In this document: piece after piece, positions 8,475 through 18,510 of the stretch | Numbering within the stretch: the stretch's first letter is position 1 | How the letters are laid out: each line of letters starts with the position of its first letter | NCBI RefSeq assembly: GCF_000192575.1 | Contig: NZ_GL876926.1 | Location: forward strand, 1,014,077 to 1,078,076 | Length of the DNA: 64,000 bases | Origin: Novosphingobium nitrogenifigens DSM 19370 | Lineage (GTDB): Bacteria > Pseudomonadota > Alphaproteobacteria > Sphingomonadales > Sphingomonadaceae | Direction: 5' to 3' | Position numbers and translations under genes: made by a program | Notes under the pieces: model-generated | Told to the model about the DNA's origin: nothing | The model's input: only the letters and a program-made list of their open reading frames with translations | Databases searched by the model: none

Positions 8475-9518
8475 TTGACCAGGATCAATGACGGCAGCGA
8501 CGAAACGGGTCGGGCAGCAACGCCTGCGTCGCGTGTCAAGCGTAACGGAGGCGAAGACATAGCGCCCAACCGCCTGATCAACCGGCGCTGGCTCCCCTTG
8601 AACGCCCTGCGCGCGTTCGAGGCGGTGGGCCGCCATCTGAGTTTTACGGCCGGGGCGCAGGCGCTCACCGTGTCGCAAAGCGCGATGAGCCGCCACGTCT
8701 CCAGTCTCGAAGACCTGATCGGCAAGGCCCTGTTCGAACGCTCGGCCGGAGGATTGCGCCTGACCCCGGCAGGCGAAGTGCTCTTGCCGGTGGTTTCCAA
8801 GTGCCTCGACCGGCTCGAACAGACGATCAACACCGTGCGCAACCGCGAAAGCGAAAGCCGCCCGCTGCGCCTGCACATCCCGCCCTCGCTGCTCTATCAG
8901 ACCGCGCTGCCCCTGCTGCACGGGTTCAGGCGCGAACACCCCGAGATCAAAATCGACGTCACCACGTCCAACGTGACCGGAACCCCGCCGGGCAATGTCG
9001 ACATGGCCATCGAATTCGACCGCCCCAATGTCGACGACCGCGTGACCGATCTTTTGTGGATGGTCCGGGTTGCCCCGCTTTGCTCGCCCGCGACGTGGGC
9101 CGAGCATCAGGGCAAGACGCTTGAACGCTTTCTCTCCGACGCCGAACTTCTGCACGTAAAGCTCGACAACGAACCGCGCGGCCTGTTGTGGGGCACTTAT
9201 GCCGACCAGCAGCGCGTGGTGCTCGACACCAGCGACGGGCTCGCCTTTGACACCGCCTATTCGGCGGTACGCTATGCCATGAGCGCCTCGGGCGTCGTGC
9301 TTGCCGACATCGACATGTTCGCCGACGAGATCGCGGCGGGCAATCTGGTCATGCCGTTCAACTGCATTTCCGCCGACGGCTACGGCTATTACCTCAAGAC
9401 CCATGCCGAGGATCTGTCGGACCCGGCAATCTTCCTGCTCCGCGACTGGATCATCCGCCATTTCGCACGCAGCGAAAACAATGGCGAAGACCGCCAGCGC
9501 GTCGCAGCGGGGGCGTGA
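8475..9518 (+). CDS. LysR-type regulator, GcvA-like
   Basis: LysR-family transcription factor. The N-terminal winged helix-turn-helix shows the GcvA-like pattern LNALRAFEAVGRHLSFT..A..L..SQSAMSRHV, followed by a substrate-binding domain. The start is uncertain. The ATG at 8421 has no ribosome site and would overlap the operator-like repeat. I chose TTG 8475 because GGAGAG (8464-8469) precedes it. Both give a longer N-terminal tail than usual. It is divergent from the Rieske-led operon, the classic arrangement for a local activator, so it probably controls the amine-degradation genes in response to the substrate or a pathway product. It ends 8 nt from a convergent gene. Confidence 0.88.
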   Translation: MTRINDGSDETGRAATPASRVKRNGGEDIAPNRLINRRWLPLNALRAFEAVGRHLSFTAGAQALTVSQSAMSRHVSSLEDLIGKALFERSAGGLRLTPAGEVLLPVVSKCLDRLEQTINTVRNRESESRPLRLHIPPSLLYQTALPLLHGFRREHPEIKIDVTTSNVTGTPPGNVDMAIEFDRPNVDDRVTDLLWMVRVAPLCSPATWAEHQGKTLERFLSDAELLHVKLDNEPRGLLWGTYADQQRVVLDTSDGLAFDTAYSAVRYAMSASGVVLADIDMFADEIAAGNLVMPFNCISADGYGYYLKTHAEDLSDPAIFLLRDWIIRHFARSENNGEDRQRVAAGA

Positions 9519-9525
9519 CAGGAAC

Positions 9526-10329
9526 CTATCGTCCCATCGGGACCCCGATCACGAACTTGACGATCACGTCATCCTTGTTCGTGCCATAGCCCTTGCCCAC
9601 CCCGGCATTGAGGTCCCACGCGCCGATACGGGTATCGACGACGAGATAGCTTGCCTGATCGCTGGCCGAGACGGCACCGAAATTCCTGACCGTGCCGATG
9701 CCGTTATAGCTTTCGAAGCCGATCGTGGTCGCCCGGGTCAACTTGTAGCCGACCTTGGTGGCAAGCTCGATGTCGGCAGGCCCCTTGGCCGGTCCCGAGA
9801 CGGCGAAATCGATATTGGTGTTGGCCGCAATGATCCATTTGTCCCCTTCCCAACCGCCGATCAGCTTGATCTCGTTGTTCCAGGGGTTCTGGTCGAGTTT
9901 GTGGTCCACGCGCCCGAGTTCGTAGTTCAGGCCATAGAAGAACCCGTGCGAGGTATGGCTGCCCATCCATTTCAGGCGCAGCTTGGCTCCTTCCACCCGA
10001 AACGTCCCGGTATGGTCGAGCGTCGTCAGCGGCAGATAGGCCCCAAGCTCGAAATGCCGGTCGAGCGCATAGGCAAATTCGGGCGTCACCCGCAAACGGT
10101 GCACCCCGATTTCCGCGCCGGTATAGTCGGGCGTCCGGTCACCTGACGGAACATAGTTCACATGAACGTCGAGCCCCAGTTGATGGAGATCGTTGAACTC
10201 GTTCATGTAGACCTGAATTTCCTCGTCGGCGGCATGGGCCGGTGTCGCACACAGCCCTGCCAGAGCGACGATGCCGCCGCCCAGTACCGACCGCACAGAG
10301 GTCCCCGCGACCCTTGCGGCACATGTCAT
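9526..10329 (-). CDS. Secreted outer-membrane beta-barrel-like protein
   Basis: Predicted exported protein, 267 aa. An N-terminal hydrophobic signal ends at AHA-A (about residue 33), and the rest is made of alternating, aromatic-rich short strands such as FELGAYLPL and HGFFYGLNYELG that look like a beta barrel. I do not recognise a specific function; it resembles uncharacterised outer-membrane transporter-like proteins. It lies 134 nt downstream of a TonB-dependent receptor on the same strand, so the two may be cotranscribed. It converges on the LysR gene with no terminator visible between them. Confidence 0.65.
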   Translation of the reverse strand: MTCAARVAGTSVRSVLGGGIVALAGLCATPAHAADEEIQVYMNEFNDLHQLGLDVHVNYVPSGDRTPDYTGAEIGVHRLRVTPEFAYALDRHFELGAYLPLTTLDHTGTFRVEGAKLRLKWMGSHTSHGFFYGLNYELGRVDHKLDQNPWNNEIKLIGGWEGDKWIIAANTNIDFAVSGPAKGPADIELATKVGYKLTRATTIGFESYNGIGTVRNFGAVSASDQASYLVVDTRIGAWDLNAGVGKGYGTNKDDVIVKFVIGVPMGR

Positions 10330-10463
10330 TCCACTGCCTCCCCAAGACCGGCGCCATGATGCGCAGCCGGTCTGTCCCCAAGGCGTCCCATGCGCCCGTT
10401 TGCCGGTTCAGGCAAGCAGGGGCATGGGGCGCCCGGAAACGGGAAGTCCCGAGAGTGGAGCGA

Positions 10464-12920
10464 TCAGAAGCTCTGCCGCAGCCGCACCCCGATCGTGCGC
10501 GGACGCGCCCACGCCACGCGATCGCCGGGCTGATAGACCTTGTAATAAGTCGCTCGCTGCACATCCACGATGCGGACCCCATCGACGAGGTTGTTGCCGT
10601 AGATCCCGACTTCGGTCGAGCCGAAATCCCATGCAAGCGAGGCCGACACGTCATGCTGCTGGGGGATGCGGGCATACGTCGAGCTGGCACCGGTCGCGGT
10701 CAGAACGCCGTCCGAATAACTCGTCGCCTGCGGGTTGAACGTGGTGAACTGCGCGCTCTGATAGCGATAGGAAAGCTGGGCGTGGAGCGCCTGCCCACCG
10801 GCCAGCGGGGTGTCATAAAAGAGCGTCGCGGACGTCTTCCAACGCGGCGAATAGGGCACCTGATTGCCGTCGAACGCGCCCACGGTCGGGATGTTGCCGC
10901 TCGCCCGCGCGTCGGTGAACGAGACGTAGCCGCCGATCGTCAACTTGTGAGTCAGCTTTGCCGTCGCCTCGACCTCGATCCCCTTGGAATGGATCGTACC
11001 CTTGTTGTCAGTGAAGAAGTACGAACAATCGAGCAGGAGCCGGGTCTGCACATCGCGCCAGTCGATGAAGAAGGCATCGGTGTTGAGCGTGACCTTGCCG
11101 CCAGCCAGCTTTGCCTTCTGGCCCAGCGTATAGGACCACAGCTTGTCCGGCCCGAACGTCGCCGGCGCGCTGGAATAGCCATAGGCCCCCAGATTGTTCT
11201 TGCAGGTCTGGGCAATGCCACTGTCGCCGATCGGAACCGGCTGGTTCGCGTTGCCATAACGGAAGCCCTTGGCCGCTTCGGCATAGACGATGCTGTCACG
11301 CCCGGTCGTCCACGACACGTTGAAGCGCGGATTGACCCCGCTCGACTTGAGGTAGGCGTTCTGGGTCAGCGGCACGTTGTTGACGACGCCATAAGTGCCG
11401 CCTTCGAACAGGTAATAGGTCTGGTGGAAATCGAACCAGCGCAGCCCCGCCGAGAGGTCGAGACGATGCGTCAGGTGCCAGGTCGCATCGCCGAAGACCG
11501 CAATCTGGCGCTCGTTGGTGTCCTGAAGCCCCGAAAAGATGTCATTGGGCTGGAACGCGGAATCCACCGTCTGCGAATTGTAGAGACCGTCGGACGTCTG
11601 CGAATAGGGGCCGTAGAACGCGTTCTGATAGGACAGCGTGTCGAACCCGGCGACGGGAATGTCCTGCACCAGATGGCGGGCCTGCTTTTCCCAGAACATG
11701 CCGAGCGTCCAGCGCACCGGCCCGTTGTTGTCCGAAGCCAGCCGCGCCTCGACCATCGAATCCCGGACCCGCTGGTTGATGGTGTACTGCTCATAGGGGA
11801 TGAGCTTGCTGACCGCCGGGTCGAAGCTGGTCGGCGCGTTGTACAAGGGATAAGTCCCGTTGCCGGTCACCGGCGCGCCATAGGACTGGAAGAAATAGCC
11901 GATGGTCGCTTCGGTCGAGTTGACGTAGCCGATCTCGCGATCGGTATGCGCGCCGCTCACGATCAGATGGACGCCACCCAGATCGTAGTCACCCGAAATC
12001 TGGTAGAGGCGGAAATTGTCGCGCGTGCCTTCCGGACCGTTGGTGAACGTCGTGTAGTCGGACAACCCGCTCATGCCGATGTTGAGGCCGCGCGCGCTCG
12101 AATGTTCGTAGGTGAACGCAGCATCCAGCGTGAATGCGGTTGAAGGCGTCCAGCGCAGTGCGACGCGCGCCTGCTTGGTCGTGTTCGCATTGCGGTTCAC
12201 CCCGGCATAGGCGCCGACGTTGTCGATATACCCGCCATCGCGACCGATATAGCCGTTGGCGCGCACCGCCAGCACGTCCTTTACCAGCGGCAGATTGATC
12301 ATCAGGCGCCCGTTATAGCTGCCCGCGCCATGTTCGGTGATCGCGGCTCCCGCCTCGGCGCTGCCGAAAAAGGCGTCGGCCTTGGGCTTGGCCGTGACGA
12401 AACGGACCGTCCCCGCCATCGAACCGGCGCCGTACAGCGTGCCCTGCGGCCCGCGCAGCACTTCGACGCGTTCGAGGTCATAGACCTTGAGATCGGGCGT
12501 CTGCCCCTGCAGCGAGATCGGCGTATCGTCGAGATAGACTGCGACCAGCGAACGGTCCGAAGTGTCGGACGTGCGATAACCCCCGGTTGCAAGCCCGCGC
12601 ATGTTAAACTTGTTGAAGCCCGGCGCGCTTTCCGTGATCGAGAGCGACGGGTCGAACTTGCCGAGATCCGACAGGTTGCCCTGTCCGGCGCGCGTGACGT
12701 TCTCGATATTGATCACCGACATTGCCAGCGGAACCTTTTCCACCGACACGGCGCCCGCTCGGGTCGCGGTCACGACAATCTCGCCGTCCTGGCTCCCACC
12801 CCGAGCCGTTGCGGCTTCTTCCGCCTGTGCCGGAGCGGCAACCGCGGCCAGCCCGACAAGGAGGGCGGCCTGCGCAATGCTGCCAAGCATGCGGGCGGAC
12901 ATGGTGAACTGGTACTGCAT
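10464..12920 (-). CDS. TonB-dependent outer-membrane receptor
   Basis: TonB-dependent receptor (818 aa) with a signal peptide ending AAPAQA. A plug domain with IVVTATR and VEVLRGPQGTLYGAGSMAG follows, then a 22-strand-type barrel ending in a C-terminal Phe (VRLRQSF). The ATG at 12920 is chosen because AGAGGGG precedes it and the signal peptide begins there; longer forms upstream lack support. It imports an unknown ligand with energy from TonB/ExbBD, which are not in the window. It lies downstream of glpK on the same strand, and a hairpin at 13087-13113 separates them. A link to glycerol derivatives is possible but unproven. Confidence 0.92.
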   Translation of the reverse strand: MQYQFTMSARMLGSIAQAALLVGLAAVAAPAQAEEAATARGGSQDGEIVVTATRAGAVSVEKVPLAMSVINIENVTRAGQGNLSDLGKFDPSLSITESAPGFNKFNMRGLATGGYRTSDTSDRSLVAVYLDDTPISLQGQTPDLKVYDLERVEVLRGPQGTLYGAGSMAGTVRFVTAKPKADAFFGSAEAGAAITEHGAGSYNGRLMINLPLVKDVLAVRANGYIGRDGGYIDNVGAYAGVNRNANTTKQARVALRWTPSTAFTLDAAFTYEHSSARGLNIGMSGLSDYTTFTNGPEGTRDNFRLYQISGDYDLGGVHLIVSGAHTDREIGYVNSTEATIGYFFQSYGAPVTGNGTYPLYNAPTSFDPAVSKLIPYEQYTINQRVRDSMVEARLASDNNGPVRWTLGMFWEKQARHLVQDIPVAGFDTLSYQNAFYGPYSQTSDGLYNSQTVDSAFQPNDIFSGLQDTNERQIAVFGDATWHLTHRLDLSAGLRWFDFHQTYYLFEGGTYGVVNNVPLTQNAYLKSSGVNPRFNVSWTTGRDSIVYAEAAKGFRYGNANQPVPIGDSGIAQTCKNNLGAYGYSSAPATFGPDKLWSYTLGQKAKLAGGKVTLNTDAFFIDWRDVQTRLLLDCSYFFTDNKGTIHSKGIEVEATAKLTHKLTIGGYVSFTDARASGNIPTVGAFDGNQVPYSPRWKTSATLFYDTPLAGGQALHAQLSYRYQSAQFTTFNPQATSYSDGVLTATGASSTYARIPQQHDVSASLAWDFGSTEVGIYGNNLVDGVRIVDVQRATYYKVYQPGDRVAWARPRTIGVRLRQSF

Positions 12921-13086
12921 CAAAGCCCCTCTTTGTGATCCATCCCGGACGCCTGGCGTCCCAACGCCGCAGAACCGGGACAGGCGGACGGATCGTTCCA
13001 TCCGGCAAACCAACCATGACAAAAAAGCATGGTTGAATGCGCCGGGCTCATAGGGAGGCTTTGCGACAGGATAAAGAGGGGCAAAC

Positions 13087-13113
13087 GCCGGACTCCCCAT
13101 TCAGGAGCCCGGC
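13087..13113 (-). terminator. Hairpin downstream of glpK
   Basis: A ten-position stem with one mismatch (GCCGG-CTCC against GGAG-CCGGC, loop CCATTCA) lies about 45 nt past the glpK stop on its strand. There is no long T-run, so termination is likely but weakly supported. Confidence 0.4.
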
Positions 13114-13155
13114 GTGTCCGCAAAACCACAATCGGGAAAGGGTCTTGGCTCTATC

Positions 13156-14649
13156 TTAACGCCGGGACAGCGTGCGCGAGACCGCGTCCTGCCATCCGGC
13201 GAGCAGGGCCGCACGGTGCCCGGCATCCATCGAAGGCACGAACCGCGCGCCCCGGCGCCACGTCTGTGCGAGGGCGTCGAGACCGCTCCAGACACCGACC
13301 GCAAGACCCGCGTGGAATGCCGCGCCCAGCGCGGTCGTCTCGAGATGATCGGGACGTTCGACCGGCGTGTCGAGCAAGTCGGCGAGGAACTGGCACAGCC
13401 AGTCGTTTGCCGCCATGCCACCATCGACACGCAAGGCCGCAGGCCAGGTCGCCCCGTCGGCGGCCATGGTCGCGGCCAGATCGCGTGTCTGGAAGCCCAC
13501 CGCTTCAAGCGCGGCGCGGGCGAGATGCGCCTGCGTCGTACCGAGCGTCAGGCCATAGATCGCCCCGCGCGCATCCGGGTCCCAATATGGCGCGCCCAGC
13601 CCGGCAAAGGCGGGAACCATGTAGACGCCGTGGGAATCCTCGACCCGCGTTGCCATGTCGTGTGTCTGGCTGGCATGGGTAATCACGCCAAGACCGTCGC
13701 GCAGCCATTTGATCGCCGCACCCGCCACGAAAATCGAGCCTTCGAGGGCATAGGCCATCTTGCCATTGAGGCGATAGGCCGCCGTCGTCAGCAACCCGCC
13801 GGTCGACTGCACCGCCGTCTCTCCGGTGTTGAGCAGCATGAAGCAACCGGTGCCATAAGTCGACTTGGCTTCGCCCGCCTTGAAACAGGCCTGCCCGAAC
13901 AAGGCGGCCTGCTGATCGCCGGCCATGCCCGCAATCGGGATTGGCCGGTCGAACAGTCCCGGCGCGGTGGTGCCGAACAGGCGGCTGTTGTCATGGACTT
14001 GCGGCAGGATGGCCGAAGGCACGCCGATGAGGCGGCACAGATCCTCGTCCCACTGCTGACGATGAATATCGTAAAGCATCGTGCGCGAGGCATTGGTGAC
14101 GTCGGTCGCGTGGACCATGCCACCGGTCAGGCGCCAGAGCAGGAAACAATCGATCGTCCCGAAAGCAAGCTCTCCGCGTTCGGCCCGCGCCCGTGCGCCG
14201 GGCACGGCATCGAGAATCCACGCGATCTTGGTTCCCGAGAAATAGGGATCGACGACAAGCCCGGTACGGCTCGCCACCATGTCCCCGATGCCATCGGCTT
14301 TCAGCTTGTGACAGGTCGCGGCCGTGCGACGGTCCTGCCAGACGATGGCGCGATAGATCGGCTCTCCGCTCGCCCGGTCCCAGACCACGGTCGTCTCGCG
14401 CTGGTTGGTGATACCGATGGCGGCAATCGCCCCCGCGGTCAGCCCGGCTGCGGCAATCGCCTCGCGCGCGGTTGCCAGGACGTCGCCCCAGATGTCCTCG
14501 GGATCATGCTCGACCCAACCGGCTTCGGGATAGTGCTGCGCAAATTCGCGCTGGGCCGTGGCGACCGGCCGCGCACTGCGGTCGAACACGATCGCTCGGG
14601 TCGATGTGGTGCCCTGGTCAATCGCCAGAATGTGTTCGCCGACGCTCAT
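13156..14649 (-). CDS. glpK: Glycerol kinase
   Basis: ATP:glycerol 3-phosphotransferase of the FGGY kinase family, 497 aa from the ATG at 14649, which follows GAGAGGG. It phosphorylates cytoplasmic glycerol to sn-glycerol-3-phosphate. The phosphate-binding [13 protein letters not shown] is at the N-terminus. Also present are [11 protein letters not shown], the glycerol-site region [21 protein letters not shown] and [14 protein letters not shown]. Length and motifs are canonical. It diverges from glpD, and the shared 121-nt gap carries GlpR-like repeats, so both are probably repressed by the GlpR homologue encoded after glpD. No glycerol facilitator gene is seen nearby. Confidence 0.96.
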   Translation of the reverse strand: MSVGEHILAIDQGTTSTRAIVFDRSARPVATAQREFAQHYPEAGWVEHDPEDIWGDVLATAREAIAAAGLTAGAIAAIGITNQRETTVVWDRASGEPIYRAIVWQDRRTAATCHKLKADGIGDMVASRTGLVVDPYFSGTKIAWILDAVPGARARAERGELAFGTIDCFLLWRLTGGMVHATDVTNASRTMLYDIHRQQWDEDLCRLIGVPSAILPQVHDNSRLFGTTAPGLFDRPIPIAGMAGDQQAALFGQACFKAGEAKSTYGTGCFMLLNTGETAVQSTGGLLTTAAYRLNGKMAYALEGSIFVAGAAIKWLRDGLGVITHASQTHDMATRVEDSHGVYMVPAFAGLGAPYWDPDARGAIYGLTLGTTQAHLARAALEAVGFQTRDLAATMAADGATWPAALRVDGGMAANDWLCQFLADLLDTPVERPDHLETTALGAAFHAGLAVGVWSGLDALAQTWRRGARFVPSMDAGHRAALLAGWQDAVSRTLSRR

Positions 14650-14667
14650 GATCAACCCTCTCGCATT

Positions 14668-14715
14668 TTCGTTTTATGTTCGTTATAGGCTTTCAGCGTT
14701 CGTTTCAAATTCGTT
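14668..14715. promoter_or_regulatory. Four phased TTCGTT repeats, candidate GlpR operators
   Basis: TTCGTT occurs at 14668, 14679, 14699 and 14710: two pairs, each 11 bp apart and separated by 20 bp. TATGTTCGTT (14675-14684) matches every position of the known enterobacterial GlpR consensus WATKYTCGWW, and CATTTTCGTT (14664-14673) matches nine of ten. The sites lie in the glpK/glpD divergent gap, next to a glpR homologue. Confidence 0.7.
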
Positions 14716-14770
14716 TTGCGAGGCAGGCCCACAAAACCGCCTCCAATCGTCACTTCCGGAGCTTTCCACG

Positions 14771-16318
14771 ATGATCACCGACAGGCAAGCGATGGCCGAA
14801 CCGGCATGGGACCTGCTGGTCGTCGGCGGCGGCATCAATGGCGCCGGGATCGCTCGCGATGCAGTCGGACGCGGCCTGTCGGTTCTCATGGTCGAGGCCG
14901 AAGATCTTGCGCAGCACACCTCGTCCGCCTCGACCAAGCTCATTCACGGCGGCCTGCGCTATCTCGAATACGGCGAATTCCGGCTCGTGCGCGAAGCCCT
15001 GATCGAGCGTGAGACGTTGTGGGGCATGGCGCCGCACATCATCTGGCCCTTGCGCTTCGTCCTGCCACAGATGAATTCGCCCCGTCCGGCGTGGATGGTC
15101 CGGCTCGGCCTTTTCCTTTACGACCACATCGGCGGGCGCAAGCGACTGCCCGCGACCGAAACCGTCAATCTGGCCCGCTCGCCACTGGGCGCCGGGTTGA
15201 AGCCGGGCGCGGGCAAGGCCTTCATCTATTCCGACTGCTGGGTCGAAGACAGCCGTCTCGTCGTGCTCAATGCCATGGATGCCGCCAGCCGGGGAGCGAC
15301 CGTGCTGACCCGCACACGCCTTGTCTCCGCGCGGCGCCGGGGGGCGCTGTGGGAAGCCGTCCTTGCCGACAGCACCGGCGAGCGAACGGTTTCGGCCCGC
15401 GCCATCGTCAATGCCGCCGGCCCCTGGGTCGAAGACGTACTCCAGCGTACGCAGGATCCGGCACAAGGGGGCGCAGCACAAGGGGGCCAGGCCCGCAAGC
15501 GCGGCGTCCGCCTCGTCAAGGGCAGCCACATCGTCGTGCCCCGGCTCTATCACGGCGACCATGCGTTCCTGTTGCAGAACCCGGATCGCCGCGTCGTCTT
15601 TGCCATTCCCTACGAACGCGAATTCACTCTTGTCGGGACCACCGACGAAGCCTGGCAAGGACCACCCGCCAAGGCGACGATCTCTGAGGCCGAAACTGCC
15701 TATCTGATCGAGACGGTCAACCGCTATTTCTCGGCGGACGTCGGCACTGATGACGTGTGCTGGTCCTATGCGGGCATTCGCCCCCTTTACGACGATCATG
15801 CCTCCAGTGCTTCGGCGGTGACCCGCGACTACGTGCTCGATCTCGACACCGACGGCGGCGCGCCCCTGCTCAGCGTTTTCGGCGGGAAGATCACCACGTT
15901 CCGCAAGCTGGCCGAACATGCGATGGAAAAGCTCAGCGCCCATTTCCCGATGGCGGGCCCGGCCTGGACCGCAGGTGCGGTTCTGCCCGGCGGCGATCTC
16001 CCGGGCGGCGATTTCGATGCCTTCGTTGCCGAACTGGCCTCAGAACGCCCCGCGTTTCCGCATTACCTCATCCGCCGCCTTGCCCGTGCCTATGGCTCGC
16101 GCGCGGAACAGATTCTGGAAGGGGCCCGCGTTCCGGGTGATCTCGGCCGGGATTTCGGTGGCGGCCTGACCGAAGCCGAACTCGTCTATCTCTACCGCAA
16201 CGAATGGGCGCGAACGGCCGAAGACGTCCTGTGGCGGCGCAGCAAGCTTGGCCTGCACACCCTGCCCCAGGCAGCGCCGCTCATCGATGCTTTCCTCGCC
16301 GGGCTTCACCATGGCTGA
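14771..16318 (+). CDS. glpD: Aerobic glycerol-3-phosphate dehydrogenase
   Basis: Membrane-associated FAD enzyme (515 aa) that oxidises glycerol-3-phosphate to dihydroxyacetone phosphate and passes electrons to quinone. The FAD motif VVGGGINGAGIARDA is near the N-terminus. Then come SSASTKLIHGGLRYLE, RGVRLVKGSHIVVP, FAIPYE...GTTDE and GGKITTFRKLAE, all hallmarks of GlpD. The start at 14771 follows CGGAG. The C-terminus overlaps glpR by 8 nt, so the two are one operon. It works directly downstream of GlpK. Repression by GlpR through the upstream TTCGTT array is expected. Confidence 0.95.
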   Translation: MITDRQAMAEPAWDLLVVGGGINGAGIARDAVGRGLSVLMVEAEDLAQHTSSASTKLIHGGLRYLEYGEFRLVREALIERETLWGMAPHIIWPLRFVLPQMNSPRPAWMVRLGLFLYDHIGGRKRLPATETVNLARSPLGAGLKPGAGKAFIYSDCWVEDSRLVVLNAMDAASRGATVLTRTRLVSARRRGALWEAVLADSTGERTVSARAIVNAAGPWVEDVLQRTQDPAQGGAAQGGQARKRGVRLVKGSHIVVPRLYHGDHAFLLQNPDRRVVFAIPYEREFTLVGTTDEAWQGPPAKATISEAETAYLIETVNRYFSADVGTDDVCWSYAGIRPLYDDHASSASAVTRDYVLDLDTDGGAPLLSVFGGKITTFRKLAEHAMEKLSAHFPMAGPAWTAGAVLPGGDLPGGDFDAFVAELASERPAFPHYLIRRLARAYGSRAEQILEGARVPGDLGRDFGGGLTEAELVYLYRNEWARTAEDVLWRRSKLGLHTLPQAAPLIDAFLAGLHHG

Positions 16319-17084
16319 CCGGCGCGGAGCATCCTCCCGGCGATCGGAAATCCTTGCCTGCGTAAGGCGGGACGGCGAAGTCGACGTGGCCGCGCTTGCC
16401 GCCGAACTCGAGGTGACGCCCCAGACGATCCGGCGCGATCTCAACCACCTTGCCGACCGGGGCCTGATTGCACGGGTGCACGGCGGGGCGTCGCTGGGGT
16501 CGGGCATCGCCAATGCGCGTTACGAGGAACGGCGCGGCATGGCTGCCGCTGCCAAGACGCGGATCGGAGCCGCCGCCGCCGCACTCGTCCCCGAGGGCGC
16601 CTCGCTTTTCATCAACATCGGCACCACCACTGAAGCCGTCGCCCGGCATCTCGTCCATCATGACAAGCTGATGGTGGTCAGCAACAATCTCAACGTCGTC
16701 GACTGCCTTGCCGGACGCAAGGAAATCGATGTCGTGGCCGTCGGAGGCCATGTCCGAGCGGGCGACCGAGCCGTGATCGGCGCCCTTGCCGACCAGTTCA
16801 TCGACAATTTCCGCGTGGACCTTGCTCTCATCGGCACCTCGGGGATCAGCGAGGACGGCGACCTTCTCGATTTCGACGCCGACGAAGTCCTCGTCGCCCG
16901 CCGCATCATCCGACAGGCCCGCAAAGTCATCCTGGTTGCCGACAGCAGCAAGATCGGTCGCCCGGCCCCGATCCGGATTGCCGGTATCGACGTCATCGAC
17001 CACTTCGTCACCGACCGGATCACCAGCGAGCCGCTTCGCGCCGCGCTTGCCACCCATGGCGTTGCCGTGACCGAGACCGATTGA
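16311..17084 (+). CDS. glpR: DeoR/GlpR-family repressor
   Basis: DeoR-family transcription regulator, 257 aa. The N-terminal HTH contains VDVAALAAELEVTPQTIRRD and LIARVHGGA. The C-terminal sugar-phosphate sensor domain has INIGTTTEAVARHL, VSNNLNVVDCLAG and a D-E-V-x-V-A-R segment, as in GlpR/DeoR proteins. The ATG at 16311 overlaps the glpD stop (ATGGCTGA), indicating translational coupling. It probably represses glpK and glpD and responds to glycerol-3-phosphate. The symbol rests on family plus context; other DeoR members look similar. Confidence 0.87.
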   Translation: MADRRGASSRRSEILACVRRDGEVDVAALAAELEVTPQTIRRDLNHLADRGLIARVHGGASLGSGIANARYEERRGMAAAAKTRIGAAAAALVPEGASLFINIGTTTEAVARHLVHHDKLMVVSNNLNVVDCLAGRKEIDVVAVGGHVRAGDRAVIGALADQFIDNFRVDLALIGTSGISEDGDLLDFDADEVLVARRIIRQARKVILVADSSKIGRPAPIRIAGIDVIDHFVTDRITSEPLRAALATHGVAVTETD

Positions 17085-17238
17085 CCCCGGATCATGACCG
17101 ATCAAGATATGCCAATACATTCTGCGACTTGGCAGGCACAGATGTCTGCGTCATGCCCCTGATCGTGATTCGCATTCGCCACATTCGCCACGCCAGCCCG
17201 TTGACCGACGGCCTGCACTCGCGCCCGGCCCTGCGTCC

Positions 17239-18510
17239 GTGAGCGCGTCCGCCACACAGGACGCCACTCATCCCCCTCATCCGCTTGCGATTCCGGCCTA
17301 TCGCTGGTTCTGGCTCGCCCGCATTCTGGCGATGCTGGCGCAATCGAACTTCGTCGTGGTGCTGGGCTGGGCGGTCTACGATATTGCCCGCACCTCGCTC
17401 GACATGCGCGCCGCGTCGCTGCGCATCGGGCTGGTCGGCCTTGCCCAGTTCCTGCCCGTGCTCCTGCTCAATCCGGTCGCGGGCCTTGCCGCCGACCGTT
17501 ACGACCGGCGCGCGCTGGTACGGCTGTCGCTGGCCGGACAAATGCTCAGTGTCGCAGCTCTCCTTGCCGCCAGCCTTTCCGGGTATGACGGACTTGGGCT
17601 TTTCTATGGCGCAGCTGCCGCATTCGCCGCGTGCCGCGCTTTCTACATGCCTGCAATGAATGCCCTGGGGCCCTTGCTCGTCCCGGCCGAAGTGCTGCCG
17701 CGCGCCATCGCGGTCGGGGCCGTTGCCGGACGGATCGGCGGGATCATGGGGCCGGTTCTGGGCGGCTATGCCTATGGCGTGGGCGGATCATGGGCCTATG
17801 CCCTGACGGTCGCGCTGATCGCGGCGGCGCTCGGCGCGCAACTGGCGATCGGCAAGGGCAAGCCCCTGCCCCCACCACCGCCCGGACGCCCGCTCGAACG
17901 CATTGCCGAGGGTCTGAGCTATGTCGTGCGCACCCGCATGTTGCTCGGCGCGATCAGCCTCGACCTCTTCGCGGTTCTCTTCGGCGGAGCGACCGCCATG
18001 CTGCCCGCCTTTGCCCGCGACATCCTGCATGTCGGCCCAGCCGGTCTCGGCCTCCTGCGTTCGGCCTCCTCGGTCGGGGCCGTCGGCACTGCGCTGTGGC
18101 TGTCGGCCCGTCCGATCACGCATGGCGTTGGCCCCAAAATGCTGATCGCGGTCGGCTTGTTCGGGGCGGCCTCGGCCATCTTCGGCCTGTCCTCGTGGCT
18201 CTGGCTCTCGCTTGCCATGCTCGCGCTGTCGGGTGCGGCGGACATGATCTCGGTCTATGTGCGCCAGACACTGGTGCAAGTGGTGACGCCCGACGCCATG
18301 CGTGGGCGCGTGGGCGCGACGTCGAGCCTGTTCATCACGGCATCGAACGAACTGGGCGAAATGGAATCGGGGCTGGTCGGCGCACTGATGGGCCCGGCCG
18401 GTTCGGTGGTCTTCGGCGGTATCATGGCCGTCGCCATCGCTGGGCTGTGGGGCTGGATCTTTCCCGAACTGCGCAAAGTCCAGCGGTTCGAGGATGTGAC
18501 CGTCAAATAA
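17239..18510 (+). CDS. MFS transporter (EntS-like, MFS_3 type)
   Basis: Inner-membrane major facilitator protein (423 aa) with about 12 hydrophobic segments. The motif A-like loop between helices 2 and 3 reads GLAADRYDRRAL. The layout resembles the enterobactin-exporter EntS/MFS_3 group, so export of a small molecule is more likely than sugar uptake. GTG start at 17239. The preceding gap holds a 9-bp tandem repeat (CATTCGCCA at 17173 and 17182) of unknown meaning. Transcription ends at a strong hairpin shared with the convergent fadE. Substrate unknown. Confidence 0.85.
   Translation: MSASATQDATHPPHPLAIPAYRWFWLARILAMLAQSNFVVVLGWAVYDIARTSLDMRAASLRIGLVGLAQFLPVLLLNPVAGLAADRYDRRALVRLSLAGQMLSVAALLAASLSGYDGLGLFYGAAAAFAACRAFYMPAMNALGPLLVPAEVLPRAIAVGAVAGRIGGIMGPVLGGYAYGVGGSWAYALTVALIAAALGAQLAIGKGKPLPPPPPGRPLERIAEGLSYVVRTRMLLGAISLDLFAVLFGGATAMLPAFARDILHVGPAGLGLLRSASSVGAVGTALWLSARPITHGVGPKMLIAVGLFGAASAIFGLSSWLWLSLAMLALSGAADMISVYVRQTLVQVVTPDAMRGRVGATSSLFITASNELGEMESGLVGALMGPAGSVVFGGIMAVAIAGLWGWIFPELRKVQRFEDVTVK

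Noticed and set aside
10242..12143. Open frame of 633 codons opposite the TonB receptor
   Set aside because: Antisense shadow; composition is that of reverse-read TonB receptor codons.
17173..17190. Two tandem CATTCGCCA units before the MFS gene
   Set aside because: Only two copies and no partner elsewhere; not enough to call an operator or a repeat element.
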